Origin: an uncultured Caldimonas sp.
GTDB taxonomy: Bacteria; Pseudomonadota; Gammaproteobacteria; Burkholderiales; Burkholderiaceae
Assembly: GCF_946480305.1 (NCBI RefSeq)
Contig: NZ_CAMLJQ010000022.1
Coordinates: 3,398 to 67,397, forward strand
Length of the DNA stretch: 64,000 nt
Direction: 5' to 3'
The notes below the pieces were generated by a model, which did not search any database, was not told where the DNA came from, and was given only the letters and a program-made list of their open reading frames with translations. Of this stretch, positions 55,369 to 64,000 are shown one piece after another. Within the stretch, counting starts at the first letter, position 1. Each line of letters starts with the position of its first letter. The position numbers and the translations under genes were made by a program.

Positions 55369-55896
55369 GTGGTTCGTGCCTTGCGAACAGGCAGCGGCAT
55401 GCGTACGCATGGCCGGTCGCTGATTGAAATGATGGTCGTGCTGTCGCTGCTGGTCATCTTGACCACCCTCGCCGCAGCGCCGTGGCAGGCGCTTCTCGAA
55501 CGCCAGAGCCGTGAGGCCGCTGCGTCCACCCTCATCTCGCACCTCGGCTTGGCACGCAGCGCTGCCATCTCCCGTCGCGCACGCGTCACCATTGCGCCGC
55601 GTGAGGACCTCTGGCGGTCAGGGTGGCGCGTGTTTGTCGACCGCAATCGCGACGGCGAGTGGGAGGAGGGCGAGGCCGAGTTGCTGGTGTCGGAGGGCGC
55701 CGATGTCGACATCCAGGCCAATGGCGTCATGCGGCGCTACGTGTCATTCGACGAACTCGGCCGCCCGGTTCAGGCGAATGGAGCTTTCCTGGCAGGCGCC
55801 TTCACGCTCTGCAAGGCGGGCGGGCAGCAGGCACATCGGCTGGTGCTGGCCCCCAGCGGTCGCGTGCGGCACGAGAAGGCGGACGGCCTGTGTTGA
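55369..55896 (+). CDS. fimT: GspH/FimT-type minor pseudopilin
   Basis: About 175 residues. I start at GTG 55369 because GGGAGG lies 5 bp before it; an in-frame ATG at 55351 has no such site. The prepilin signal reads MRTHGRSLIEMMVVLSLLVIL: Gly then R-S-L-I-E, with Glu at +5 as needed for cleavage and methylation by PilD; +1 is Arg instead of Phe. The C-terminal domain (LGLARSAAISRRARVTIAPREDLWRSGWRVFVDRNRDGEWEEGEAELLV, and CKAGGQQAHRLVLAPSGRVRHEK) is GspH-like. It is divergent from ribD and convergent with pilE, and is a second FimT besides that at 62807-63328. Confidence 0.88.
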   Translation: MVRALRTGSGMRTHGRSLIEMMVVLSLLVILTTLAAAPWQALLERQSREAAASTLISHLGLARSAAISRRARVTIAPREDLWRSGWRVFVDRNRDGEWEEGEAELLVSEGADVDIQANGVMRRYVSFDELGRPVQANGAFLAGAFTLCKAGGQQAHRLVLAPSGRVRHEKADGLC

Positions 55897-55911
55897 GCGC
55901 GGCGCTCGTCG

Positions 55912-56367
<456 letters not shown>

Positions 56368-56379
56368 GCTGTCTTTCCC

Positions 56380-59300
56380 TCAACGGATGATTTCACGCCA
56401 AGAGAGGCGGCCGGTGTTCTTGATGCCGAGGTCGAGTTTGTCGTCGCACTTCGCCGGATCGGCCCCCGCCGCCTTGCAGTTGTCGTCGTCATCGTCGTCA
56501 TCGTCGTCGTCATCATCGTCATCGTCATCACTCCCCTTGCCCGATGTACCGTAGATGAGCCTGTTGCCGATGCGCAGAACCTGGGTAGGTGATCCGATCT
56601 CCACGGCGTAAGACGCGACCGGGAGGTCGCCCACCAAGTCGGCGTTGTCGAACTTGGAGTCGCGGTTGACGTCGAGCACTGTCGCCCTGGCCGCGCCACC
56701 GCTGAACGGGTCGAGGAAGTTGACGTAGCCCCGCCCGCCTGCGCTGCAGACGTCCTCGATCGGCACCATGCTCGTGACGAACAGGGTGGGGACGACGAGG
56801 TTTTCCACGGTGGCCGATGTCACGACCCGTTCACCTTCGGTGATGCCATCGGAGGTCAGCAGGTCGAGATACCAGCCCTGTTTGCCATCCATGTCGTCCG
56901 TCTCCGCCTTTGCGAGGGTACGTACCGTGACGCCGTTGACCTCGCCGCCGTCGCCGAATTCACGTTCCTTGAGTTCGGAAAGCGAGGTGATCCGCTGGTC
57001 ATCGTCGATCAGACCGTACAGCGTCTGCTCGGAAACGTCGCTGGGATCGGTGCTCTCCATGTACTGCCCCGTGCCGAAGAAGAGGAACAGCTTGCCTTCG
57101 TTCACGTCGCCCTTGACCGTGTTCTTGGCCACCGTGATCTGTGCCGTGATCGGTTGCCCGTTCCCGTCGTTGTCCTTCGTCGTGAACAGCGGTGCCGGGG
57201 CATCAGAATCGGGATCCTCGAATGCGACGGCCCATTTTGTGATGTTGGTTTTCGTCGCGTCGAACTTCCAGACGTTGCCCTTCAGGTCACCAGCATAGAT
57301 GTAGTCCACATCGCCGTCTGAGTCGGCGTCATACGCGGTGGGGGTCGACAGGCCATTGTCGCCTGCCACCTCGGTGTCGATCGTGGTCAACAGGACACCG
57401 GTCGCCAAATTGAACACATAGAGCACGGCTCTTCCGTTGGTGCTGTTGTAGCCATTGCCGACAATGACCACCCAGGTGCCGTTTGCGGCCTTGGCGATCA
57501 CCGGGCGGCCGAGGATGTAGCCCATGTTCCCGTCGCTCGTGTTCCCCGGGTATTCCCACAGCACGTCGCCTTCATCGAAGCTCGCAGGCGTCGTGACGTT
57601 TAGCCCCAACAGGCCTTTGCCGCCTCGGCCCAGCGTGGCCACCAGATAGTTCTTCTCTGTCTGGGCTTGCGACGAAACCACGATGTCTCCGTCCACGAAG
57701 AACCTGTGCGTGTAGCCCGCGCTGGACAGCGTTTTCAGCGGGAGTGTGTCGGCATCATCGTGCCCGGGGGGGCTGAGCACCATGCCCGGCACGTACGCGA
57801 ACCGCTCCGTGCCGGTCGTGGCGTCGAATGCGTGGAGCATGCCGTCGTTTGCCGATACGAAGACGGTATCGGTGTCCTTCACATACACCGGCGACGAATG
57901 AACGATGTCGCCCAGCACCTTGGTGCGGTTGCGGAAACTTCCACCGTTCTGGATCTCCTTGGACTGGTCACCACGAAGGTAATCCACGACATTGGCGTTG
58001 CCACCCAATCTTGTCTTGTCGGTCGCCGAAAGGTTCGCGTACTTGAACTCGACCGCATTGCCGCCGCTGATGGTGTAGACCCTTCGGCTGCCATGCGACG
58101 GAATCTCGTCGGCGGCTCTCCACTCGGGGTCGTCTGCAAACCCGCTGGACGTGTATTTGTAGGCCGCCAGATCACCTGCCCAGGTGGCGCTGTTGAAGCT
58201 CGACTGGAACACCAGGGTCTGTGTCGTGATGGACGTTGTGTTGGCTGCCAGATTGCCGGCAGAGGCCGTGCGGTCGATGATGGAATTGAACGTGTCCTGC
58301 AACGCCTCGTACAACTTCAAGGGGTTTTGCACCAGGAAGTAGTTGTCGGGCGTGCTGTCGTCGTCGGCATCCCATTCGATCGACAGGTCGGGCCGGTTAT
58401 TGCCGTTCTTGTCACTGAACCCGCCCCATTTGGCCGCGTACCAAAGAGGATCCTTCAAGAGCGTCGCAGCACTGCTGGAAGTCGCGGGTACGAAAGTCTG
58501 AACGCTTTGTGACGGCGGATCGGTGATGTATGGCAGGGTTGCGCAGTCGGACGGCATCGGATTTACATCGCAGTACCCCCCGCTTCTGCCGGGAGGGACA
58601 TTCAGGTAGTAAGGGATCGAAACATTCTCATCCTGCGCGACAAGATAGACGCCGTCCCGTGTAGTCCCAGAAATCACGTAGCCCATGTTCTGTTGGATCC
58701 CACCGGCCTGATAGACAGGCGTTACCTTGACTTCCACGCTGCCATCGCTTGTTGCTGCAACCTCGTACTCGGCAATGACATCCATATCATGGTCAGCGCC
58801 TTGCTCGACGTCTTCGAAGTTGATGCGGAACTTGGCATAGGGCCGTCCCCCGTTCTTGTCTTTATCCTTGTTGGCTGCGGTCGTATTCTTGACCGTCTCC
58901 ACATAGAAGTCGACGATCTGATTCGTGGGCTGAAACTTCCCTTTTGTGGCGCTGATTCCATCACCGCCAACCGACTTCGAGAACGGTACCAGCGTCACCA
59001 GTTTCCCTGTTGTCGTCGTGAACTCGATCTTGGGCAGTGGCGAAGCCAGCGCCACGAAAAAACTATTGACGTTCTGCGTACCTTTGGCCGCGCTTATGTC
59101 CTGAGTCTTGCCGTAGTAGGCGACAGACGCAGAGTAATAGCTTCCCTGCTTGGTCGGCTCTTCTGGGGCGAGTCCCCGCAGGAGACCGAGGCTTGTGACG
59201 GCCTTTGCCGTAGGGGCGCCGTCGTAATTGCTCGAGGACGACTGACCTATGAAGCGAGTCGTCGAGGCAATGTCGCCTTCGTAACCGGTGATCGAGTCTG

Positions 59301-60753
59301 CGATCGATTTGACGTCCATCGTCCCCAGGTCACCGGTGAACGACGGGTTGAATGCGGAACCGGGAAGCTGGTCGGAGTCGAATGAAGGGTTGACGTCGCT
59401 GACGACGAGCATATTGGGCTTGGAGCACCATTTCGCCGGCCCCGTGGTGGCGTGATAGGGGTCGCTCCAAGTCGCGCTCGATAGTCCGACCTGGGCATCG
59501 TAATCGGTACCCTCACTTGTGCCCGTAAAGGCAGACGTCGCTGTTGCCTTGCCTGCGTAATAACGCAGCGTCTCGTACATCATCTCGCCCACGGGGTTCC
59601 CCCAGTCGACGAATTTGCCTTCGCTCATCGCTGCGGTCGTGAGCCACCCGCCACGATAAGCTCTGGTCTTGACAGTGTTGTTGTAATCCCGGATGCGCAA
59701 TGCATTGAGAGTCGCGACGATGGGAGCCGCCGCGCCAGTCTTGAACGTTCCGTACGTTGCGTCGATTTCAGACGCGAACGAGCCGATGGCCTTTCGGAGC
59801 ACTCCGCCGGACATGTTCTTGCTGTAGCTGCCGGTTAACAGGCCGAATAGCATCGCGTCGTTCTCGCCATATTCGTGAAGTAAACCTACGGGCTTGTAGT
59901 TTTTGCCCGGGTACTGCTTGCAGCCTCCGGTGAAACTCCCCGTGCAAACCTCCACGCGAACGGTGTAGTTCTTTCGTTTTCCCCCGTGGGTGCCGGCCAG
60001 CACAGGACGTTCTGTCGACGCCCATTCCCAGACCCGTTTGCTGCTATTGGTCACCACCGACAACCAGGGTGGAAGGTCGCTGCAACTACTGAGTGTGGAG
60101 CAATCGGTGTCTCCGCTAGGCGTTAGATTGCCGAAGAAATGGCGCTTCCCCGACTCGGGCTCAGCGAGTGGGGTGTAGTCGCTGATCTTGTAGCCATCGT
60201 CGGACTCGCTCGTGTACTCCTTCGCCCAGGAGTGCGCGTCCTGCGGGATGTACGCCCTGCGAAGAATGGTTGAGGTGTTGGAGTCGACCTCGCGATAGCC
60301 GCCATACAGCACCTTGCGCAGTGCATCGATGCGGCTGGTGGTCAGGTAATTAAGGAAGTTGCCCGACCACTTGGAGGAACACTTGCCGTCCGACGTCGTC
60401 GAGGACGGACTGAACAGCCCACCATTGGCCGTGCTGGTCGAATCGTCGTGAGTCCCGTTGTACGTGTAGCAGACGCTCGAATCGAACAGACCGTAGTAGG
60501 TGATGCTCGGGTTGAAGCGGATGTCGAGTTCGCCGTCTTCGTTGAGATCGCTGGCGTCGTTGTAGGCCTCGTAGAAGAGCTTGTGGTCACGGCCGACGAC
60601 CAGCATCGTGGTCGGAGCAGCCGACGTCGAGACACCCAGCGGTGTGCTGGGAATGGTCAATGCCTGAGCGGAGAACAGCACGCTCCACAGCACAGTGCCA
60701 GTGACCGTGCTGACGAGGATGCGCTTCATCGGCGAGGTGGTAGTTGCTTGCAT
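56380..60753 (-). CDS. pilY1: Pilus tip adhesin/regulator PilY1
   Basis: 1457 residues from ATG 60753, with AGGGAG 8 bp before it. A signal peptide region (ILVSTVTGTVLWSVLFSAQALT) is followed by a long N-terminal part with a calcium-like loop (NDASDLNEDGELDIRFN) and several Cys pairs, then the C-terminal beta-propeller (from about 880: VFVSANDGMLHAFDATTGTERFAYVPG, LVATLGRGGKGLLGLNV, YDADSDGDVDYIYAGDLKGNVWKFD with a calcium-binding D-x-D-x-D-G-D loop). PilY1 sits at the pilus tip, opposes retraction and mediates adhesion. Near the C terminus is an unusual run of 16 aspartates. Most relatives are about 1100-1300 residues, so this one is long. Confidence 0.95.
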   Translation of the reverse strand: MQATTTSPMKRILVSTVTGTVLWSVLFSAQALTIPSTPLGVSTSAAPTTMLVVGRDHKLFYEAYNDASDLNEDGELDIRFNPSITYYGLFDSSVCYTYNGTHDDSTSTANGGLFSPSSTTSDGKCSSKWSGNFLNYLTTSRIDALRKVLYGGYREVDSNTSTILRRAYIPQDAHSWAKEYTSESDDGYKISDYTPLAEPESGKRHFFGNLTPSGDTDCSTLSSCSDLPPWLSVVTNSSKRVWEWASTERPVLAGTHGGKRKNYTVRVEVCTGSFTGGCKQYPGKNYKPVGLLHEYGENDAMLFGLLTGSYSKNMSGGVLRKAIGSFASEIDATYGTFKTGAAAPIVATLNALRIRDYNNTVKTRAYRGGWLTTAAMSEGKFVDWGNPVGEMMYETLRYYAGKATATSAFTGTSEGTDYDAQVGLSSATWSDPYHATTGPAKWCSKPNMLVVSDVNPSFDSDQLPGSAFNPSFTGDLGTMDVKSIADSITGYEGDIASTTRFIGQSSSSNYDGAPTAKAVTSLGLLRGLAPEEPTKQGSYYSASVAYYGKTQDISAAKGTQNVNSFFVALASPLPKIEFTTTTGKLVTLVPFSKSVGGDGISATKGKFQPTNQIVDFYVETVKNTTAANKDKDKNGGRPYAKFRINFEDVEQGADHDMDVIAEYEVAATSDGSVEVKVTPVYQAGGIQQNMGYVISGTTRDGVYLVAQDENVSIPYYLNVPPGRSGGYCDVNPMPSDCATLPYITDPPSQSVQTFVPATSSSAATLLKDPLWYAAKWGGFSDKNGNNRPDLSIEWDADDDSTPDNYFLVQNPLKLYEALQDTFNSIIDRTASAGNLAANTTSITTQTLVFQSSFNSATWAGDLAAYKYTSSGFADDPEWRAADEIPSHGSRRVYTISGGNAVEFKYANLSATDKTRLGGNANVVDYLRGDQSKEIQNGGSFRNRTKVLGDIVHSSPVYVKDTDTVFVSANDGMLHAFDATTGTERFAYVPGMVLSPPGHDDADTLPLKTLSSAGYTHRFFVDGDIVVSSQAQTEKNYLVATLGRGGKGLLGLNVTTPASFDEGDVLWEYPGNTSDGNMGYILGRPVIAKAANGTWVVIVGNGYNSTNGRAVLYVFNLATGVLLTTIDTEVAGDNGLSTPTAYDADSDGDVDYIYAGDLKGNVWKFDATKTNITKWAVAFEDPDSDAPAPLFTTKDNDGNGQPITAQITVAKNTVKGDVNEGKLFLFFGTGQYMESTDPSDVSEQTLYGLIDDDQRITSLSELKEREFGDGGEVNGVTVRTLAKAETDDMDGKQGWYLDLLTSDGITEGERVVTSATVENLVVPTLFVTSMVPIEDVCSAGGRGYVNFLDPFSGGAARATVLDVNRDSKFDNADLVGDLPVASYAVEIGSPTQVLRIGNRLIYGTSGKGSDDDDDDDDDDDDDDDDNCKAAGADPAKCDDKLDLGIKNTGRLSWREIIR
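56482..56529 (-). repeat. GAC/GAT tract encoding 16 consecutive aspartates
   Basis: Forty-eight bases made only of GAC and GAT codons (read on the minus strand) encode sixteen aspartates near the C terminus of PilY1, flanked by GKGS and NCKAAG. Such repeats can change length by slippage, but any three-base step keeps the frame. Confidence 0.9.
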
Positions 60754-60764
60754 GACGGTCTCCC

Positions 60765-61286
60765 TCATTCTGTCGCGTATATGGACTGCAGCATGACAGT
60801 TGCGCGCTCATCGCCGTCTGGCCGGCTTCTGGCCGTGACACGGTAGCGCTTGCAGTTCTGGTTCTCATCCGGCTTGGAGATGTCGCAGGGAAAGTCGGCG
60901 CCCAGAAACTCGATGATGTATTCGGGGCTGTCGCCTGCCAGCGAGCCGAGGCTCGTCGTGGCCGCCTTCCAGTCGTCGAAGTCGTCGTCTTCCCACCGGG
61001 GGGTTGCGGCCGGGTCGGGTGTGGGGCACACGCCATCCGTGTCGCAGGTCGTGCCCGTCGGCGTCGGTTTGGTCGACTCGGCGACAGCTTCCCCTTCCCG
61101 CAAGGCCGCCTCGGCGGCCTGGAAGGCAATGCCGCGGTCGTATTGGTTGGCCGCCATGCGTTCTTCGAGAATGACGCCGCGCAAACTCGCGACACCCAGC
61201 AGCGTAATGACGACGAGCAGCACGAGGCACACGATCAACGCGACACCGGTCTGTTGGCGACGCGGGAGGTGAGGTGGTTGTTTCAT
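60765..61286 (-). CDS. pilX: Minor pilus assembly protein PilX
   Basis: 173 residues. The N terminus is of PilX type: RRQQTGVALIVCLVLLVVITLLGVASLRGVILEERMAANQYDRGIAFQAAEAALREGE. The Gly-Val-Ala-Leu-Ile start has no Glu at +5, as usual for PilX, and the downstream AEAAL segment is characteristic. It forms the tip complex with PilV, PilW and PilY1. Its start overlaps the pilW stop (ATGA) and its stop lies just before the pilY1 start. Confidence 0.92.
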   Translation of the reverse strand: MKQPPHLPRRQQTGVALIVCLVLLVVITLLGVASLRGVILEERMAANQYDRGIAFQAAEAALREGEAVAESTKPTPTGTTCDTDGVCPTPDPAATPRWEDDDFDDWKAATTSLGSLAGDSPEYIIEFLGADFPCDISKPDENQNCKRYRVTARSRPDGDERATVMLQSIYATE

Positions 61287-62341
61287 TGCAAGCGGTTTCT
61301 CAGGCCGACGACATGAATCAACTGACGCTTCAGGGCGGTGCCATCCACGGCTACGTTTTCCGTGCTTTCCAGCGAAAGCGTCAAACGTGCAGCGATGACC
61401 TCACGCCATTCGGCGGCATCGACGGAATCTGCGTCCACGTAGCTGGCTGCAGGGGTGCCGGAACCGTCTGCAACCAGGTACTGGATCTGCATGTCTTGCA
61501 CCCCTTCGGCGATTTCCTCGGCTTCGGGCTCGGGCTTGGCGCCGTTCATCTTCAACCGCATCCGGTACAGCGATTTGCCGCCGCGCCCGTTGTAGCCCAC
61601 GTACCAGCCTTCGCTCGCGAGGCGCACCAGATTGCCGCCTTCTTGGAAGGAATAGCTGGTGCCGTTGGTCGAACTGCAATCGGTGGGGTAGCCCAGGCCC
61701 TTGCTGCAGTTTCCAGGGTCGGCGACGCCTGCACCAGTGTTGTGAACGACGGTAGAGTTGGACGAATTCACATTGGTGATCTGGAAGATTGCGGCCTGCC
61801 GGTAGTCGCAGACCAGCGCGATTTCTCCGTCGACCAGCCCGTGGTCGGACGTGGACACCTTGAACTGAGCGGAGACGGCGTTGTGCTCGGTGATCGTCAC
61901 TGGGGGATCGCCGTAGCCGTACATCAAGATGACGGCGTCGGTACCCGCGACGCGCTCGGCGGCATCCGTTCCATCCGCTTTCGGAGGGAAGGCCTCGTCA
62001 CCTTCGTAACCATGAATGCCGTCTTGCCAGTTCGACCACCAGTTGGTGCTGGCATTCTTGACCACATTGCCAGTCGGCAGATCACCGCCGCACGGCGTGC
62101 CGCCCGCTTCCCGCAGACTCCGCGCCATCAGCTCGAATGCGATGCGGGTGTTCTCCTGCATCCTCGCCAGCTGGTCCGTCGTACGAAAGGCCTGACGGTT
62201 GGCAATGAATATGTTGACGGTCCCGCCGATCAGCAACAGGCCCAGGATGAGGGCCACCATCAGCTCGACGATCGTCAGGCCGGCCTGACGCTGGCGCCGA
62301 GCCGCGCCTGCGCGGGAAGAAAGGTGGCGAGCGGGCTTCAT
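61283..62341 (-). CDS. pilW: Minor pilin PilW
   Basis: 352 residues from ATG 62341. The prepilin signal is RQRQAG then LTIVELMVALILGLLLIGGTVNIFI, with Glu at +5. The rest contains the PilW stretch NRQAFRTTDQLARMQENTRIAFELMARSLREAGGTPCGG, followed by a Gly/Ser-rich globular domain ending AARLTLSLES. It is a minor pilin of the priming complex. The stop of pilV overlaps its start by 4 bp. Confidence 0.93.
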   Translation of the reverse strand: MKPARHLSSRAGAARRQRQAGLTIVELMVALILGLLLIGGTVNIFIANRQAFRTTDQLARMQENTRIAFELMARSLREAGGTPCGGDLPTGNVVKNASTNWWSNWQDGIHGYEGDEAFPPKADGTDAAERVAGTDAVILMYGYGDPPVTITEHNAVSAQFKVSTSDHGLVDGEIALVCDYRQAAIFQITNVNSSNSTVVHNTGAGVADPGNCSKGLGYPTDCSSTNGTSYSFQEGGNLVRLASEGWYVGYNGRGGKSLYRMRLKMNGAKPEPEAEEIAEGVQDMQIQYLVADGSGTPAASYVDADSVDAAEWREVIAARLTLSLESTENVAVDGTALKRQLIHVVGLRNRLQ

Positions 62342-62817
62342 AGGCGTGTGGTCGTTTCGACGACGAGTTCGTCTTCGCCGCTCAATGCTCGGCTGTCGTC
62401 CCAAAAGATGCGAACCGTGCAGACGTCGCCGGTGCACTCGATCTCGCCGCAGGTGGAGTCGCGGTCGCCGAGGTTGTCCTTCAGGGCTTGCATCCATGCT
62501 TTATGGTCGGCCTCGACGAGGGTGTCGTCCTCGTCCGGGACTTCGCACGTTTTATCGAGCGCATAGCTGCCCGACTTTGCTGCCGCGAGGTTGGCGCGCA
62601 TCGCGTCCAGGGCGAAATAGCTGAGCATCACCGCCTGGCTGCGCTCATAGGCGCTCTGGTTGTTCTGCAGGGCGCGGGCTTGCAGGCCGGCAATGCCGAG
62701 AATGCCGATCGACAGCACCAGTACGGCAACGAGCGTCTCGATCAACGTCGCTCCGCGTTGACGTGCCCGGTGCGCCAGGGGGCGCGGCTGGCAGCGCTTG
62801 GATGTTCTAGTCCACAT
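62338..62817 (-). CDS. pilV: Minor pilin PilV
   Basis: 159 residues. Prepilin signal RARQRG then ATLIETLVAVLVLSIGILGIAGLQARALQNNQSAYERSQAVMLSYFALDAMRAN, a typical PilV start with Glu at +5. The C-terminal part is acidic with four cysteines. It overlaps the preceding fimT-type gene by 11 bp and pilW by 4 bp. Confidence 0.93.
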   Translation of the reverse strand: MWTRTSKRCQPRPLAHRARQRGATLIETLVAVLVLSIGILGIAGLQARALQNNQSAYERSQAVMLSYFALDAMRANLAAAKSGSYALDKTCEVPDEDDTLVEADHKAWMQALKDNLGDRDSTCGEIECTGDVCTVRIFWDDSRALSGEDELVVETTTRL

Positions 62818-63328
62818 AGATCGATCCCACCGTGATGTGGATGTTCTTGGTCTGGTCGCCCACGCTCAGCGAGACCTCACCATCGGTGATCAGGTCGCCG
62901 GTGCTGTCGTCGTCGCAGTCGCACTCGTACGGCATGCCGGTGCTGCGGAAGTCGGTGCAATGTGGGGGCACAGTGACGTCGGACGCGTTGGACGAGCTCT
63001 TGAGTACCTCCGCTGTGTCGACGTCGGTGCCAAGATAGACCGCCCAATCGTCTGCTGTCGAGCAGAAGCGGACTGTTCTGTTGCGCCGGATCGCCTCGGC
63101 ACGTGCGGACTGCAACCCCCCCAGCAGCTCGTTGGTCTGAGACGTGAGGCGCGATTGGCGCATGACTTCCTGGAAGCTGGGCGCCGCCAGTGCCACCAGA
63201 ATAGCCAGGATCGATAGCGCGATCATGAACTCGACCAGCGTGAAACCCGCGCAGGCGGACTGCCGATAGAAGCAGAGCCGCGGTGCGTGCGGGGTGCTGG
63301 ACGGGGCGGGCGAACTGAAAATCAGCAT
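62807..63328 (-). CDS. fimT: GspH/FimT-type minor pilin
   Basis: 173 residues. The prepilin signal is CAG then FTLVEFMIALSILAILVALAAPSFQEVMRQSRLTSQTNELLGGLQSARAEAIRRN, with Glu at +5; the leader of 28 residues is longer than the usual 6-15. The C-terminal GspH domain has four or five cysteines (RFCSTADDWAVYLG, PPHCTDFRSTGMPYECDCDDD). It heads the pil operon that runs down to pilE. Confidence 0.9.
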   Translation of the reverse strand: MLIFSSPAPSSTPHAPRLCFYRQSACAGFTLVEFMIALSILAILVALAAPSFQEVMRQSRLTSQTNELLGGLQSARAEAIRRNRTVRFCSTADDWAVYLGTDVDTAEVLKSSSNASDVTVPPHCTDFRSTGMPYECDCDDDSTGDLITDGEVSLSVGDQTKNIHITVGSIYVD

Positions 63329-63475
63329 GTCGTCTTCGTGTGCGATTGGCGGGCACTGTGTCGACGAAGGCAGGCACCTTGCCGATGCTGCGAAAGTAGC
63401 AGTTCCCCGCCAACTCGCGGGCGGGAGCCCGATGAGTGGGGGCGAGCGGAGGATGGTCGGCGTTCGACCTGTGAA

Positions 63476-63934
63476 CTATTTCCCGCGGCGGGAGGTTTCG
63501 CGGATCGCTTCGACGAACTCGCTGACGTCGTCGAAGCTGCGGTACACCGAGGCAAACCGTATGTAGGCCACTTTGTCCAGGCGCTTCAGTTCCCGCATCA
63601 CCAGCTCGCCGAGGTAGGTGCTGGAGAGCTCCCGCTCACCGCTGTGAAGCAACGAGCTTTCGATGCGGGAGACCGCGAGATCCAGCGCCTGGGAGCTGAC
63701 CGGCCGCTTGCGCAGTGCGAGGTTCATCGAGCCGCGCAGCTTGGCCGGGTCGTACTCGGTCCGCCGGCCGTCCTTCTTGACGATCGTCGGGAACTCGATC
63801 TCGGCGCGCTCGTAGGTGGTGAAGCGCTTGTCGCAGGCACTGCACCGCCGCCTGCGTCGTATCACATCCCCCTCGTCAGACTCCCGCGTCTCGACGACCT
63901 GGGTTTCCTCATGACCGCAGAACGGGCAGCGCAT
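63476..63934 (-). CDS. nrdR: Ribonucleotide reductase repressor NrdR
   Basis: 152 residues. The zinc ribbon is C3-x2-C6 and C31-x2-C34 ([38 protein letters not shown]), followed by the ATP-cone domain ([47 protein letters not shown]). It represses ribonucleotide reductase operons when dATP is bound. It lies between glyA and the pil operon, as in many Burkholderiales. Confidence 0.97.
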   Translation of the reverse strand: MRCPFCGHEETQVVETRESDEGDVIRRRRRCSACDKRFTTYERAEIEFPTIVKKDGRRTEYDPAKLRGSMNLALRKRPVSSQALDLAVSRIESSLLHSGERELSSTYLGELVMRELKRLDKVAYIRFASVYRSFDDVSEFVEAIRETSRRGK

Positions 63935-63955
63935 GGCGAGGGGGAGGGGGCTTGG

Positions 63956-64000
63956 TTAGCGGTAGACCGGGAAGCGGCGGGTCAGCTCGCTGACCTTGGT
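63956..64000 (-). CDS. glyA: Serine hydroxymethyltransferase, last 14 codons
   Basis: The minus strand enters from the right edge with 14 codons and a stop (TKVSELTRRFPVYR), matching the C terminus of GlyA, which typically ends in a T-x-R-F-P-V-Y segment. It also fits the conserved glyA-nrdR order. The bulk of the gene is outside the window. Confidence 0.85.
   Translation of the reverse strand, partial: TKVSELTRRFPVYR

Noticed and set aside
54188..55369. FMN riboswitch upstream of the riboflavin operon
   Set aside because: Only 44 bp separate the ribD start from the divergent fimT-type start, and no RFN-like conserved helices are seen upstream of ribD, ribE, ribBA or ribH.

Overview
The window is high-GC DNA (roughly two-thirds G+C, except the first ~1.2 kb, which is visibly richer in A+T). 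It looks like a chromosome of a Burkholderiales betaproteobacterium, probably of the Rubrivivax/Leptothrix/Ideonella type. The main evidence is the right-hand gene order glyA-nrdR-(minor pilins, pilY1, pilE)-ribD-ribE-ribBA-ribH-nusB-aminotransferase, the betaproteobacterial RibBA with a degenerate GTP cyclohydrolase II half, PEP-CTERM proteins, many GGDEF proteins and a TssQ-like lipoprotein next to a Ser/Thr kinase. The genus is inferred from gene content only.

Layout. 1-4.3 kb: accessory DNA. It starts with the N-terminal 272 codons of a PD-(D/E)XK nuclease-like protein resembling HamA of the Hachiman defence system and running off the left edge, then a 440-bp gene-poor A+T-richer stretch, then a minus-strand trio (HExxH metallopeptidase-like protein, small Cys/His-rich secreted protein, phospholipase D-type protein). 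4.4-15.2 kb: mostly single genes: a PEP-CTERM protein, an amino-acid binding protein, a GH16-like protein with an altered catalytic motif, a TauE/SafE exporter, an Nramp relative without the canonical metal motifs, a cytochrome c, a hybrid histidine kinase, a tiny DUF3149 gene, a diguanylate cyclase and a degenerate HD-GYP-like protein. 15.4-16.7 kb: an ArsR-SRPBCC-GFA operon behind a perfect 14-bp palindrome.

16.8-24.3 kb: a tightly overlapping five-gene minus-strand operon, SWIM zinc finger - DUF5691 - MoxR AAA+ ATPase - DUF5682 - VWA protein. The genes overlap by 4 bp or lie 4 bp apart, which points to one multiprotein machine of unknown role. It is the most interesting complete system here. 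A decayed uspA remnant follows. 24.5-36 kb: a DUF421 pair, nitronate monooxygenase, DUF892, TraB/GumN, an acyltransferase, a LytS/LytR-type two-component pair, a TTC38-like TPR protein, a GlxA-type regulator, a divergent SDR/TetR pair with an obvious operator, and a second PEP-CTERM protein. 36.3-41.6 kb: an orphan GspE/PilB-type ATPase with long N-terminal extensions, then two overlapping membrane diguanylate cyclases.

41.5-45 kb: a bufferin (copper-binding, post-translationally modified peptide) locus, bufA1-bufB1-bufC1-doxX, divergent from an ECF sigma factor/zinc-finger anti-sigma pair. 45-48 kb: DinB-like protein and ybgC-tolQ-tolR-tolA without tolB-pal. 48-50 kb: TssQ-like lipoprotein plus Ser/Thr kinase. 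50.2-55.3 kb: aminotransferase, nusB and the riboflavin operon, read from ribD down to the aminotransferase. 55.4-64 kb: the type IV minor pilin operon (fimT-pilV-pilW-pilX-pilY1-pilE, with a second fimT-like gene in convergent orientation), nrdR and the end of glyA.

No rRNA, tRNA, CRISPR array or intact insertion sequence was recognised. Most long open frames antisense to these genes are artefacts of the high GC content.
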